Assembly: GCA_946413525.1 (NCBI GenBank)
Contig: CAMKKZ010000012.1
Span: 1 to 64,000 of the forward strand
Length of the DNA stretch: 64,000 nt
Origin: an uncultured Oribacterium sp.
GTDB lineage: Bacteria > Bacillota > Clostridia > Lachnospirales > Lachnospiraceae
Reading direction: 5' to 3'
Under the pieces are notes generated by a model. It ran no database searches. It was not told the DNA's origin and saw only the letters and a program-made list of their open reading frames with translations. Within the stretch, counting starts at the first letter, position 1; each line of letters opens with the position of its first letter. Of this stretch, positions 43,259-51,518 are shown piece by piece. Both the position numbers and the translations under genes were made by a program.

Positions 43259-44908
43259 ATGGGCGAGGAAGGAAACGGTAGTAATATTGTGGCCGGCAAT
43301 GGCGATCAAAAGGCGTCCGGGGGCGGGCAAAAGGAGGCGGCCAAGGGCAGCCGGTTTCAAAGGAAGCTTCGGGAAGCATTGCTGGACAAGCTGAAGGAGT
43401 CATTTTCATCGGCTATGCCCGTGGCGGCATTGGTGCTTCTTATTTATGTCACTCCCTTTGCTACGCTGAGCTTCAAAGAACTCTTGGTTTTTTTGATTTC
43501 AACCGTGTTTCTGATTGGCGGCATAGCGACCTTCAATCTGGGGGCGGACATGGCAATGACCCCAATGGGAGAACACATTGGTACCGGTCTTACGAAATCG
43601 CGGCAGCTCCTGATCCTGCTGTCGGTATCTTTCCTGATGGGGCTTTTTATTACCGTGGCCGAGCCGGATCTGTCCGTTCTGGCCAGCCAGGTCAGCGGCG
43701 TCATTGATTCAACAATGCTGATCATGACCATAGGGTTCGGGGTCGGTTTTTTCCTTCTTCTTGGCGTGATCAAAATCGTATTCAAAAAAGACCAGGCATC
43801 CCTCCTTCTCTTTTTTTATATGATGATATTCGCCCTGGTGGCGGTGATGTTTGAGAAGGAAAAGAGCGTTTTCCTCCCCTTGTCCTTTGATTCCGGCGGA
43901 GTCACGACGGGACCGATTACCGTGCCGTTCCTCATGGCGCTGGGCGTAGGGATATCCAGCTCGATCGGCGGGAAAAATGCTCAGGAAAACAGCTTCGGGC
44001 TGGTGGCCCTTTGCTCCATTGGCCCTGTTTTGTCCATGATCGCGCTGTCCATGCTGGCGAATGGGACCTTCACCTACGAGGTTCCTGAATATTCTATAGA
44101 CGCCCATCTGGGCATTCACCTTCTGGAAGCAATTCTGGATACATTCAAGGAGGTTTCCATCGCCCTTGGGCTTGTGGTCTTTTTCTTCCTTGTGCTTCAG
44201 GTAACCGTCTTGAAGCTTAGTCGGCAAAGCCTCTTGCAGATCTTTTTCGGACTGATTTATACGCTCGTTGGCCTTGTGGTGTTTCTGACGGCTGTCACGG
44301 TGGGCTATATGCCCGTGGGTTACACAATCGGGAGGGCTCTTTCGGAAAACAGCCGTACGGTAGCCGTCGCGTTCTGTTTTGTCCTTGGGATGGCCACGGT
44401 TCTGGCCGAGCCGGCGATCCACGTCCTGAACCATCAGGTGGAGGAGGTGACGGACGGCAATGTGAGCCGCCGGCAGATGATGACTGCGCTCTCTATTGGA
44501 GTGGGCCTATCTGTGGGTCTTTCGGCATTGCGCGCGGTCATGGGTTTTTCCGTTCTTTATTACCTTGTGCCCGGATATCTTCTGTCCCTTGGGCTGTCCT
44601 TTTTTGTGCCGAAGCTGTATACAGCCATTGCCTTTGATTCGGGCGGCGTGGCCAGCGGCCCTCTGACATCCAGCTTCGTCCTGCCCTTGATTGTCGGCAT
44701 CTGTGTGGCTGCCCGGGGAGAAGACGCAGTGCTTGAGGCGGCTTTCGGCATGGTGGCCATGGTGGCCATGACGCCTCTGATTGCCATTCAGATGCTGGGC
44801 TTCCGTGCCATTGTGGCAAGGCGAGCCAGGGAGAAAAGGGCGATGCGCCGTATTTTCTCCGCGGCGGATGAACAGATTATCTATTTTGACTGGGAGGATC
44901 TGGATTGA
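43259..44908 (+). CDS. DUF1538 family membrane protein
   Basis: 549 residues, about 12-14 hydrophobic segments in two similar halves; each half has the same signature, SFDSGGVTTGPITVPFLMAL (~215) and AFDSGGVASGPLTSSFVLPL (~460), showing an internal duplication. Such inverted or repeated halves with a Gly-rich polar motif suit a secondary transporter or channel. The cytosolic N-terminus is hydrophilic (GSNIVAGNGDQKASGGGQKE). The next two genes are PII-like, and the stop overlaps the first, so transport is probably gated by these regulators. Substrate unknown. AGGTGGGA precedes the ATG. Confidence 0.85.
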   Translation: MGEEGNGSNIVAGNGDQKASGGGQKEAAKGSRFQRKLREALLDKLKESFSSAMPVAALVLLIYVTPFATLSFKELLVFLISTVFLIGGIATFNLGADMAMTPMGEHIGTGLTKSRQLLILLSVSFLMGLFITVAEPDLSVLASQVSGVIDSTMLIMTIGFGVGFFLLLGVIKIVFKKDQASLLLFFYMMIFALVAVMFEKEKSVFLPLSFDSGGVTTGPITVPFLMALGVGISSSIGGKNAQENSFGLVALCSIGPVLSMIALSMLANGTFTYEVPEYSIDAHLGIHLLEAILDTFKEVSIALGLVVFFFLVLQVTVLKLSRQSLLQIFFGLIYTLVGLVVFLTAVTVGYMPVGYTIGRALSENSRTVAVAFCFVLGMATVLAEPAIHVLNHQVEEVTDGNVSRRQMMTALSIGVGLSVGLSALRAVMGFSVLYYLVPGYLLSLGLSFFVPKLYTAIAFDSGGVASGPLTSSFVLPLIVGICVAARGEDAVLEAAFGMVAMVAMTPLIAIQMLGFRAIVARRAREKRAMRRIFSAADEQIIYFDWEDLD

Positions 44909-45525
44909 TGGACAATAGCTATTTGGACGATGTCAGTGGTGTAGCAGGACATTCCTCCGATCATTCTTCCGATTCCGGGTCTCACGAAGCATCAGGCGGT
45001 ATCTCTGAGCGTGAAAAAAAGGAGAACGGCGGATCGAAAAACAGGGAATACGTACGGCAGGTCATGGAGGAGACCAGGCAGAATATAGAGCTTTGGCAGG
45101 GAATAGCGGAAGCGGCAGCCGCCGCGAAGGAAAACGGACGGGAGCTTGCAAAGAGGCAAAGGCAAGTCGCCCCTGTCCGGCTGGAGCTTCTTGTGACAAT
45201 CGTGGACAGGAAAAAAGCTGATTTTTATGCTGATCTGCTCCAGTCTTTTGATATCAATATGCAGATGATCGTGGCGGCGAAGGGGACGGCAGGGGAAAAA
45301 ATGCTGGAATACCTTGGCCTTGCGGATAATGACAGGGCGATTATTTTCAGCGCGGTAAGAGAGGACCGTCTGGATGACATTGAAGAGGCATTATCGGAAA
45401 AGTTCCGAACCGTCAAGGATGGCAAGGGAGTGGCGGCGTCAATCCCGATGAGCAGCATCATGGGCGCGGCTTCTTTTGGATTTTTCAGTAATGAACGGGA
45501 GATGTTCAAGGGGGATAATGCATGA
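44908..45525 (+). CDS. PII-like regulator with N-terminal extension
   Basis: Residues ~90-205 form the PII-like fold (LELLVTIVDRKKADFYADLL, MIVAAKGTAGEKMLEYLGLA, DRAIIFSAVREDRLDDIEEA). The first ~85 residues are a hydrophilic, Ser/His/Glu-rich tail followed by a helix (QVMEETRQNIELWQGIAEAA). The ATG at 44908 overlaps the DUF1538 stop (TTGATG); a TTG at 44905 is an alternative, both after GGGAGG. The long extension is unusual for PII proteins. Likely binds a nucleotide or metabolite and controls the membrane partner. Confidence 0.8.
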   Translation: MDNSYLDDVSGVAGHSSDHSSDSGSHEASGGISEREKKENGGSKNREYVRQVMEETRQNIELWQGIAEAAAAAKENGRELAKRQRQVAPVRLELLVTIVDRKKADFYADLLQSFDINMQMIVAAKGTAGEKMLEYLGLADNDRAIIFSAVREDRLDDIEEALSEKFRTVKDGKGVAASIPMSSIMGAASFGFFSNEREMFKGDNA

Positions 45526-45833
45526 AGAACGCGGATTACCAGATGATTTTCTGTATCGTAAACGCCGGATATTCGCAGGTTGTCATGGAAGCGGCCAAGG
45601 AGGCCGGCGCAAGGGGCGGTACGGTCATCCATGGGAGGGGGACGGCCAACAGGGAAGCGGAGGACATTTTTCATATCGTGATCCAGCCGGATAAGGAGAT
45701 TCTTATGATTCTGGTGAAGAAGGATGTCAAGGATGACGTGCTGACGGCTTTGAACCAGGCCGGCGGCCTTTCCACGGCGGGACAGGGAATCGCTTTTTCC
45801 ATGCCGGTAGACAGGGTGATTGGAATTAGCTGA
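45522..45833 (+). CDS. PII family regulator
   Basis: 103 residues, standard PII size: YQMIFCIVNAGYSQVVMEAA, ARGGTVIHGRGTANREAEDI (T-loop region), IVIQPDKEILMILVKKDVKD. Starts by ATGA overlap with the previous gene, so DUF1538 and both PII genes form one coupled operon. The conserved urea-target Tyr of GlnB is not evident, arguing for ligand binding without uridylylation. Its last codons are part of a 68-bp tandem repeat. Confidence 0.85.
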   Translation: MKNADYQMIFCIVNAGYSQVVMEAAKEAGARGGTVIHGRGTANREAEDIFHIVIQPDKEILMILVKKDVKDDVLTALNQAGGLSTAGQGIAFSMPVDRVIGIS

Positions 45834-45972
45834 TGTTTGCTGCGCGACAGCTTGGGCGGCATAACCGTCTTTCACAGGAAAGGGTAATTGGAATTCGCTG
45901 ATGCCTGGCGCGCGGCAGTCTGGATGGCATAATCGGTTTTTACAGGACGGGGTGGTCGGGATTTGTTGATAC
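45815..45972 (+). repeat. 68-bp tandem repeat spanning the PII gene end
   Basis: GGTGATTGGAATTAGCTGAT at 45815, GGTAATTGGAATTCGCTGAT at 45883 and GGTGGTCGGGATTTGTTGAT at 45951 show an exact 68-bp period, about 2.3 copies. The first copy contains the final codons and stop of the PII gene; the rest is downstream DNA before the ABC exporter. Confidence 0.88.
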
Positions 45973-46036
45973 CTGAAAGCGAAGGGCTGCTTGCACGGGG
46001 AATCAGGGCAGTCACGGGAAGGGATGGATTGGACAG

Positions 46037-47800
46037 GTGGAAAAGACTGGCAGAAGAAAAATCAATTACAAAAGGCCAAACCTGGCTGTATTCGCTTCTT
46101 ATATTCGTCCTCACTGGCGGACCTTCGCTCTGGACATGCTGCTTTCGGTCATTATTGCTCTGGTAGACCTTGTTTTCCCCTTTGTTTCCAGATGGTCAAT
46201 GCAGAGGCTTCTTCCGAACCGCCTGTTTGGCACATTCTTCCTTTTGATGGGGTTGATCTTTCTTTCCTATCTGATGAGGGCTTTCTTTCAGTATCTCGTC
46301 ACCGTGATTGGGCATGGTATGGGAACGCTGGTGGAAGCGGACATGAGGCGGGATGTATTCACCCATATGCAGGAGCTTTCCTACAGCTTTTTCGACCATC
46401 ACAGGACCGGCGTGCTTTTGGCGAGGGTGACCAACGACCTGTTTGAAATCGTGGAGCTCGCGCATCACGGACCGGAAAATATTCTGACCTGCTCCCTGAC
46501 CATCTTTGGTTCCCTTGCCGTACTTCTGTTTATAAACTGGAAGCTGAGCCTGATCCTTCTCCTGCTCATGCCTGTCTGCCTTGTCCTTGGCATGAGGCAG
46601 AGGATGGAAATGCAGCGGGCGAACAAAGAAGTCAAAAAAAAGACAGGTGAGATCAATGCGGCGATTGAAAGCGGGATTTCCGGTATCCGTACATCCAAGG
46701 CCTTTGCGAATGAAGAGGCAGAGGATGAGAAATTTCGTGTGGCAAATGAAGCCTTCAAGCGAAGCAAGGTGAAATATTATCAGGCCATGGGGCGCTTCAA
46801 CGCGGGCGTGGAAGCTATCGTTGGCATCATGCAGGTGGCGGTAATCAGTTTCGGCGGCTTCCTTATCATGCGCGGTGAGATGAATTATATCGACCTTGTC
46901 ACCTTCACGCTTTATGTTTCAACCTTTACCACCCCTGTCAGGAAGTTCATGCAGTTCATGGAAATTTATACTCAGGGAATGGCCGGTTTTGAGCGTTTTC
47001 TGGAACTGATGAGGACGGAGCCGGAGATTTCGGACAGCCCGGACGCAAAGGAGCTTAAGGATGTTAGGGGCGAGATACGCTTTGAGCATGTGGATTTTTC
47101 TTATGATGACGGGACGAAGGTATTGGAGGATATCAATCTCACGATAAACCCGGGGGAAACCTTTGCGCTGGTTGGCTCATCGGGCGGCGGGAAGACGACG
47201 ATGTGTCACCTCATCCCAAGGTTTTATGACGTCAGCGGCGGAAGGATTCTTGTGGATGGTCAGGATGTACGGGACCTTACCCAGGAAAGTCTGCGGAAAA
47301 ATATCGGCATTATCCAGCAGGATGTTTTCCTGTTCGCAGGCAGCGTAATGGATAATATACGTTATGGCAAGCCTGACGCCTCGGACGAGGAAATCTATCA
47401 GGCGGCAAAGAACGCGCGCATTCATGAGGACATACTCAAGATGCCCGAAGGATACAGGACCTTTGTCGGGGAACGCGGCATTGTCTTGTCGGGAGGGCAG
47501 AAGCAGCGCATTTCGATTGCCCGGGTCTTTTTGAAAAACCCGCCTATCCTCATCCTTGATGAGGCCACGAGCGCGTTGGACAGCGTGACGGAGGCGGAGA
47601 TTCAGGAAAGCCTGAACAGGCTGAGCAGAGGGAAGACCTGTATTGTCATTGCCCACAGGCTTTCCACGGTGCGGGCGGCGGATCAGATCGCAGTGGTGGA
47701 AGAGAGAAGGATCGCTGAGCAGGGCAGCAGGCAGGAGCTTTTGGAATTGGAAGGCATCTACAGCGGGCTTGAAAAAGCGCAGCAGTTAAGTCACGACTGA
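46037..47800 (+). CDS. ABC exporter, fused permease and ATPase
   Basis: 587 residues. Six-helix exporter membrane domain (~20-310) with VADMRRDVFTHMQ-type coupling region and FFDHHRTGVLLARVTND, then ATPase: Walker A GSSGGGKTT (usual GSSGSGKST), Q-loop, signature LSGGQKQRISIARVF, Walker B PILILDEATSALD, His in VIAHRLSTV. Works as a dimer to export a lipid, peptide or drug; homodimer is plausible since no second half-transporter is adjacent. GTG start at 46037 has only a weak upstream GGGAAGGGAT; the start is therefore less certain. Confidence 0.88.
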   Translation: MEKTGRRKINYKRPNLAVFASYIRPHWRTFALDMLLSVIIALVDLVFPFVSRWSMQRLLPNRLFGTFFLLMGLIFLSYLMRAFFQYLVTVIGHGMGTLVEADMRRDVFTHMQELSYSFFDHHRTGVLLARVTNDLFEIVELAHHGPENILTCSLTIFGSLAVLLFINWKLSLILLLLMPVCLVLGMRQRMEMQRANKEVKKKTGEINAAIESGISGIRTSKAFANEEAEDEKFRVANEAFKRSKVKYYQAMGRFNAGVEAIVGIMQVAVISFGGFLIMRGEMNYIDLVTFTLYVSTFTTPVRKFMQFMEIYTQGMAGFERFLELMRTEPEISDSPDAKELKDVRGEIRFEHVDFSYDDGTKVLEDINLTINPGETFALVGSSGGGKTTMCHLIPRFYDVSGGRILVDGQDVRDLTQESLRKNIGIIQQDVFLFAGSVMDNIRYGKPDASDEEIYQAAKNARIHEDILKMPEGYRTFVGERGIVLSGGQKQRISIARVFLKNPPILILDEATSALDSVTEAEIQESLNRLSRGKTCIVIAHRLSTVRAADQIAVVEERRIAEQGSRQELLELEGIYSGLEKAQQLSHD

Positions 47801-48056
47801 AATTTCGACTGGTGTTTTCACGACTCTTTTAAGATTTGTAATGCTTTGGAAAACGATTATAGCTGTTCAGTCGGGCTTCTTTCATACTGCTTTGAAGCAA
47901 GTTTGGGGCTAAATGAATAGTTGTAAACGAGATAGTTACAAACGATTGCTATTAGTAGAGTGTGTCCCGGTCGCTTTGATCAGTAACAAAGCGCAAGGGG
48001 ATTGTGTTAAAAAAGCTTCCCCTATCAGAGAGGGTTTTTGACAGGTAGGATCATGT
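47801..48056. other. Intergenic region before the REC-GGDEF gene
   Basis: No gene. ATGAATAGTTGTAAACGAGATAGTTACAAACG (about 47915) contains half-sites related to the AGTTAC repeat ends. CCCCT/AGAGGG with TTTTT near 48020-48038 is a small terminator-like hairpin upstream of the AGGTAGGA ribosome binding site. Confidence 0.4.
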
Positions 48057-49358
48057 ATGAAAAAGGTTCTTATTGTAGATGATGTCATGGTTTCGCTTCT
48101 AATGACGGAGAATATTCTGGCATCGGAATATGAGACCGTGACGGCCTCTTCCGGTGAAGAGGCTATTGAGGTATTTCATAAGGAACATCCGGACTTGGTG
48201 CTTTCAGACTTGAGGATGCCCGGTATTTCCGGTTTTGAACTGCAGAGAGTTCTTCAGGACGAGGTACAGGAAACTATCCCGTTCATGTTCATGACCGCCG
48301 ATCAGGCAGAGGAAACGGAGAGTACCGGTTTTGAAAACGGAGCCATGGATTTTATACGAAAGCCTTTCCGGGCAGATGTGCTGCTCCGCAGGGTCAGAAA
48401 TATTATCCAGAATGTCTCCCAGATTCAGGATCTTCGTAAAACGGCGAGTACAGATCCCCTTACCGGCCTTTTGAACAAGGCAAGCTCTCAGATGGAGATT
48501 GATGAGTGCTGCAAGAAAAATGTGGGCGCCCTGCTTATGATCGACCTTGACAGTTTCAAGCTGGTCAATGACCTGTACGGCCATGGCATGGGGGATAAGC
48601 TGCTGGTTGGATTTTCAAAAATTATTCGTAATTCCCTGCGTTCCACAGATATTGTAGGCAGGATTGGCGGAGATGAATTTGTGGCATACTGCCTTGATCT
48701 GAAAGAAGAGATGGTTGTCGCGAACATGTCCTATGAGATCAATACCCGCCTTGTGAAGTACGCCAAAGAGATAATGGGAGAGGATATGTCGATTCCATTG
48801 GGCGCGTCGATTGGATGCGCCTTCGCGCCGGAGGATGGCGAGAGCTATTCCGAGCTTTACAATAATGCGGACAAGGCATTGTATTCCGTGAAGCAGGGGG
48901 GCAAGCATGGTTACAAGCTGTACAGCGGCACGGCCAGGCAGAAAAAAGAAGGTCTGTCCGGGTTGTCCACCATTAGCATGATTTTTGGTGAAAGGAACAA
49001 GGAACAAAAGGCCCTGCTTTTGAACAGCGAGGGCTTCCGGGTTATCTACCAGTTCATGGGCAGAAGGGTGTCCGATGACAGCCGGCCCGCATGCGTGGTT
49101 CTCCTGACAGTGCAGAAGGAGAGGGGGTGTGGTCTGACAGGAGACGAAGCAATCGCCCAGTTCGTAGGCATTTTGCGGGAATCGCTGCGAAGCAGCGACG
49201 TGGTGACGCAGAGCGGAGACAACCAGTTTATTTTGCTTCTTTCGGAAATTGAACAAAGCTTTGTCCCTTCCGTCATCCAGAGAATAAAGGAGAACCTTCG
49301 GAGGTCTGAGCTGGAAGGGAAGCTGAGTATTACCTGCGAATATGACCAGTTGCATTAA
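48057..49358 (+). CDS. Response regulator diguanylate cyclase (REC-GGDEF plus degenerate GGDEF)
   Basis: Receiver (~3-118) with phospho-acceptor Asp in LVLSDLRMPGISG. Then a GGDEF domain (~130-295): TDPLTGLLNKASSQ and the intact active loop RIGGDEFVAY. The I-site RSTD lies exactly five residues before GGDEF, so feedback inhibition by cyclic di-GMP is expected. The C-terminal third (~320-433) looks like a second, degenerate GGDEF domain: LRSSDVVTQSGDNQFILLLS aligns with the same region with SGDNQF replacing GGDEF, perhaps a binding-only domain. Product would be made when the receiver is phosphorylated; no partner kinase is adjacent. Confidence 0.88.
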   Translation: MKKVLIVDDVMVSLLMTENILASEYETVTASSGEEAIEVFHKEHPDLVLSDLRMPGISGFELQRVLQDEVQETIPFMFMTADQAEETESTGFENGAMDFIRKPFRADVLLRRVRNIIQNVSQIQDLRKTASTDPLTGLLNKASSQMEIDECCKKNVGALLMIDLDSFKLVNDLYGHGMGDKLLVGFSKIIRNSLRSTDIVGRIGGDEFVAYCLDLKEEMVVANMSYEINTRLVKYAKEIMGEDMSIPLGASIGCAFAPEDGESYSELYNNADKALYSVKQGGKHGYKLYSGTARQKKEGLSGLSTISMIFGERNKEQKALLLNSEGFRVIYQFMGRRVSDDSRPACVVLLTVQKERGCGLTGDEAIAQFVGILRESLRSSDVVTQSGDNQFILLLSEIEQSFVPSVIQRIKENLRRSELEGKLSITCEYDQLH

Positions 49359-49397
49359 CCATATCTTGCCGTATCTTTAAAACCAGAAACGACAAAA

Positions 49398-49436
49398 AAC
49401 GCTGAGAACCCGCATAAACAGCGGGTTCTCAGCGTT
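49398..49436. terminator. Bidirectional terminator between convergent genes
   Basis: AACGCTGAGAACCCGC (49398-49413), loop ATAAACA, GCGGGTTCTCAGCGTT (49421-49436): perfect 16 bp, with an A-run upstream (minus-strand T-run TTTTTTGTCG) and CTTACATTATTT downstream. It serves the REC-GGDEF gene and the Nudix gene. Confidence 0.85.
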
Positions 49437-49474
49437 CTTACATTATTTGTACACGCCTCCTTATATGCATCGAA

Positions 49475-50323
49475 TCACTGATTCGCCCGGGGCTCTTTTC
49501 CTTCCCTGAAGGCTATCATCATCTCATGGGTAAGGCTGAAATCAACGGGTTGTCCGATGATTTCTTCTCTTTTGACCCATATGGCTTCTTTAAGCTCCTG
49601 TCTGTCGAGACGGATCGTGGGATCCCCGTCTACATCGCAATAGAAGCCGGCCAATATATCGTCCACGATTCCCCATGGCTGGGATTTGTAGTAACGGATG
49701 TTCTTTACCTTTAATCCGACCTCTTCCATGACTTCCCGCCGCACGGTATCTTCGAGGCTTTCGCCGATTTCATTGAAGCCCGCAACCAGGGCGAAAAAGG
49801 ATAAGGGTCTGTCAGCGTATTTTGTAAGGATCATCCGGTCGCCGTCCGTCACGCCGACGATGACGGCAGGAAGTATCCTGGGATAAATCTTCCGCTTGCA
49901 TTCCGGACAGAAAATGGCTCTTTCATCATGGTCGGGATGTGTCGGTTTCCCGCATCTTCCGCAGAAACGGTTGTCCCTGTACCAGTTGGACAGTTGGAAA
50001 GCGGTATAGGCCGCAAAAATAAGGTGACGTACATCGCCGGATAGATTCATTTCCCTGAGCGAACGAACCGGCAGGTATCTGTGATTCTCCGGGAGCGGGA
50101 AATTGTCTTCCGTGCAGAGGAAAAATTCTTCCCTGTCCAATGTGAAAAGATACTGGCAGGCCGGCTCCAAAGGAAGCTCATCCCTTCGAAAATAGCTAAG
50201 GCTTTCAGCCGTTTTGCAGAGAATTCCGCCGTTTCGGAAATGCAGCATTATGCTGTCCGGTCCGGGGAATTTGTCAGGATGAAACTGATTAAAGAGCCTG
50301 TGGGGGTAAATGTCCTGTATCAT
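49475..50323 (-). CDS. nudC: NudC-type NAD(+) diphosphatase / Nudix hydrolase
   Basis: 282 residues with NudC layout: N-terminal domain, zinc ribbon (CGRCGKPTHPDHDERAIFCP then EC), Nudix box GFNEIGESLEDTV-RREVMEEVGL, and downstream SQPWGIVDDILAGFYC. Bacterial NudC has SQPWPFPxS here; this protein keeps SQPW but not PFPxS, so NAD(H) specificity is probable but not certain. It would cleave NAD(H) or remove NAD caps from RNA. AAAGGCAG precedes the ATG. Confidence 0.82.
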   Translation of the reverse strand: MIQDIYPHRLFNQFHPDKFPGPDSIMLHFRNGGILCKTAESLSYFRRDELPLEPACQYLFTLDREEFFLCTEDNFPLPENHRYLPVRSLREMNLSGDVRHLIFAAYTAFQLSNWYRDNRFCGRCGKPTHPDHDERAIFCPECKRKIYPRILPAVIVGVTDGDRMILTKYADRPLSFFALVAGFNEIGESLEDTVRREVMEEVGLKVKNIRYYKSQPWGIVDDILAGFYCDVDGDPTIRLDRQELKEAIWVKREEIIGQPVDFSLTHEMMIAFREGKEPRANQ

Positions 50324-50344
50324 GGTTCTGCCTTTCGCGTTCGC

Positions 50345-50452
50345 TCAATGAATCGTTGCCTGGAATCATCCAATCGGTTCAGATACTGTATCTCACTTTT
50401 CAGCCCTGGAAAGAGTCAATGAATCGTTGCCCGGAATCATCCAATCGGTTCA
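50345..50452 (-). repeat. 37-bp direct repeat copying the end of the MotB-like gene
   Basis: TCAATGAATCGTTGCCTGGA at 50345 and TCAATGAATCGTTGCCCGGA at 50416 start near-identical 37-bp copies, period 71 bp. The inner copy includes the codons for the terminal NEPIG and the stop of the gene at 50437; the outer copy lies in the spacer before nudC. Confidence 0.85.
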
Positions 50453-51489
50453 TTACTCAGGATCTCGCTGGCAGGTCCGTCGACCTGGGAGCCGGTATTG
50501 GCCGGCGCCGTAGTGCTTGTCGGCGCTGTTGTACCCGCCGAAGCTGAGGTATTGTTTTCAGCGTTGTTTTCGGAATTCAGGATTGAAATCATTTCACGGA
50601 TCATTTCCTCATCCTTCAGGTGGAAATTGAAATCCACGCGACGGGAAGCTGCCATATCCACGTTGCCGTTCGCATCGTAAACCGGATTGGAGTAGGAACG
50701 TCCGGCTGTGGCCACCACGGAGCGGAAAGCTTCCAGGGAAGCGGCATCAAGTATCATGCTGTTATCCGCCAGACAGTATTCCGCAACGGAATAGGCTCGC
50801 TTCTGTGACAGGTCAAGGTTGAAGAGGTAGTCGCCTTCCAGATCCGTATGCCCTTCAATAAGCACCTCAGAAACATAATCCCTGTATTTTTCTCCCATCA
50901 GTATGTTGACATATCTTTGCAGGAACTCGGAGAGGAAAACCTTTCCGGTGTCTTTCAGCTCAAACTTGTTGTAGTCAAACAGGATGCTGGCATCGAAGGT
51001 TATGGCTCCGGTCTGCGCGTCCACGGCGATATGGAGGTTTGAGTCATTGAACTCGGCTTTTAAGGCTTCAATCAAATCGCTGCGGACACCGATGATATTG
51101 TCAAGCTTTGCCTGCTGCTGGGCCATGAGTTCCTCGAACTGTGATAGCAGTTCATGCTGCTCCCGAAGGGTTTTCTCCTGCAGGGCAATCTGCTCCCCCT
51201 GCTCCGCAAGGGCGGCTTCCTGGGCGTTCAACTGTTTCTGCTGGGAATCAAGAATGGCCCTTTGAGCGGCTACGGTCGCCCTTTCCTCATCCAGAATGCC
51301 GGCCTGAACCACCAGCTCCTGTTCCTTGCCCAGAAGCTGCTCCTGCTTTTCGTCAAATTGCAGCTTTGCGTGCAGCACTGTCAGGGAGATGATCAGTACA
51401 AAGGCGAGAAGAAGTCCCGCCATCATATCAGAGTAAGAAAGCCAATAAGTGACTTCCTCGTCTCTTGTCCTTTCATTTCTACGCATCAT
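50437..51489 (-). CDS. MotB/OmpA-type stator protein (ZorB-like)
   Basis: 350 residues: one membrane helix (~17-37) with Asp21 in SYSDMMAGLLLAFVLI, placed as the proton-carrying Asp of MotB/ExbD/ZorB; a long Gln/Glu-rich coiled coil (~45-135); and an OmpA-like peptidoglycan-binding domain (FDYNKFELKDTGKVFLSEFL, VLIEGHTDLEGDYLFNLDLS, QKRAYSVAEYCL). A Thr/Ala/Ser-rich tail follows. Coupled to the upstream MotA-like gene by 29 nt. Likely forms a proton- or sodium-driven stator anchored to the wall. Confidence 0.82.
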   Translation of the reverse strand: MMRRNERTRDEEVTYWLSYSDMMAGLLLAFVLIISLTVLHAKLQFDEKQEQLLGKEQELVVQAGILDEERATVAAQRAILDSQQKQLNAQEAALAEQGEQIALQEKTLREQHELLSQFEELMAQQQAKLDNIIGVRSDLIEALKAEFNDSNLHIAVDAQTGAITFDASILFDYNKFELKDTGKVFLSEFLQRYVNILMGEKYRDYVSEVLIEGHTDLEGDYLFNLDLSQKRAYSVAEYCLADNSMILDAASLEAFRSVVATAGRSYSNPVYDANGNVDMAASRRVDFNFHLKDEEMIREMISILNSENNAENNTSASAGTTAPTSTTAPANTGSQVDGPASEILSNEPIG

Positions 51490-51518
51490 TTACCTCTTCC
51501 TGCTTATGCAAGCGGTTA

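Noticed and set aside
45225-46114. Minus-strand ORFs across the PII genes and 68-bp repeat
   Set aside because: They are shadows of the PII coding sequence and repeat; no start signals or family resemblance.
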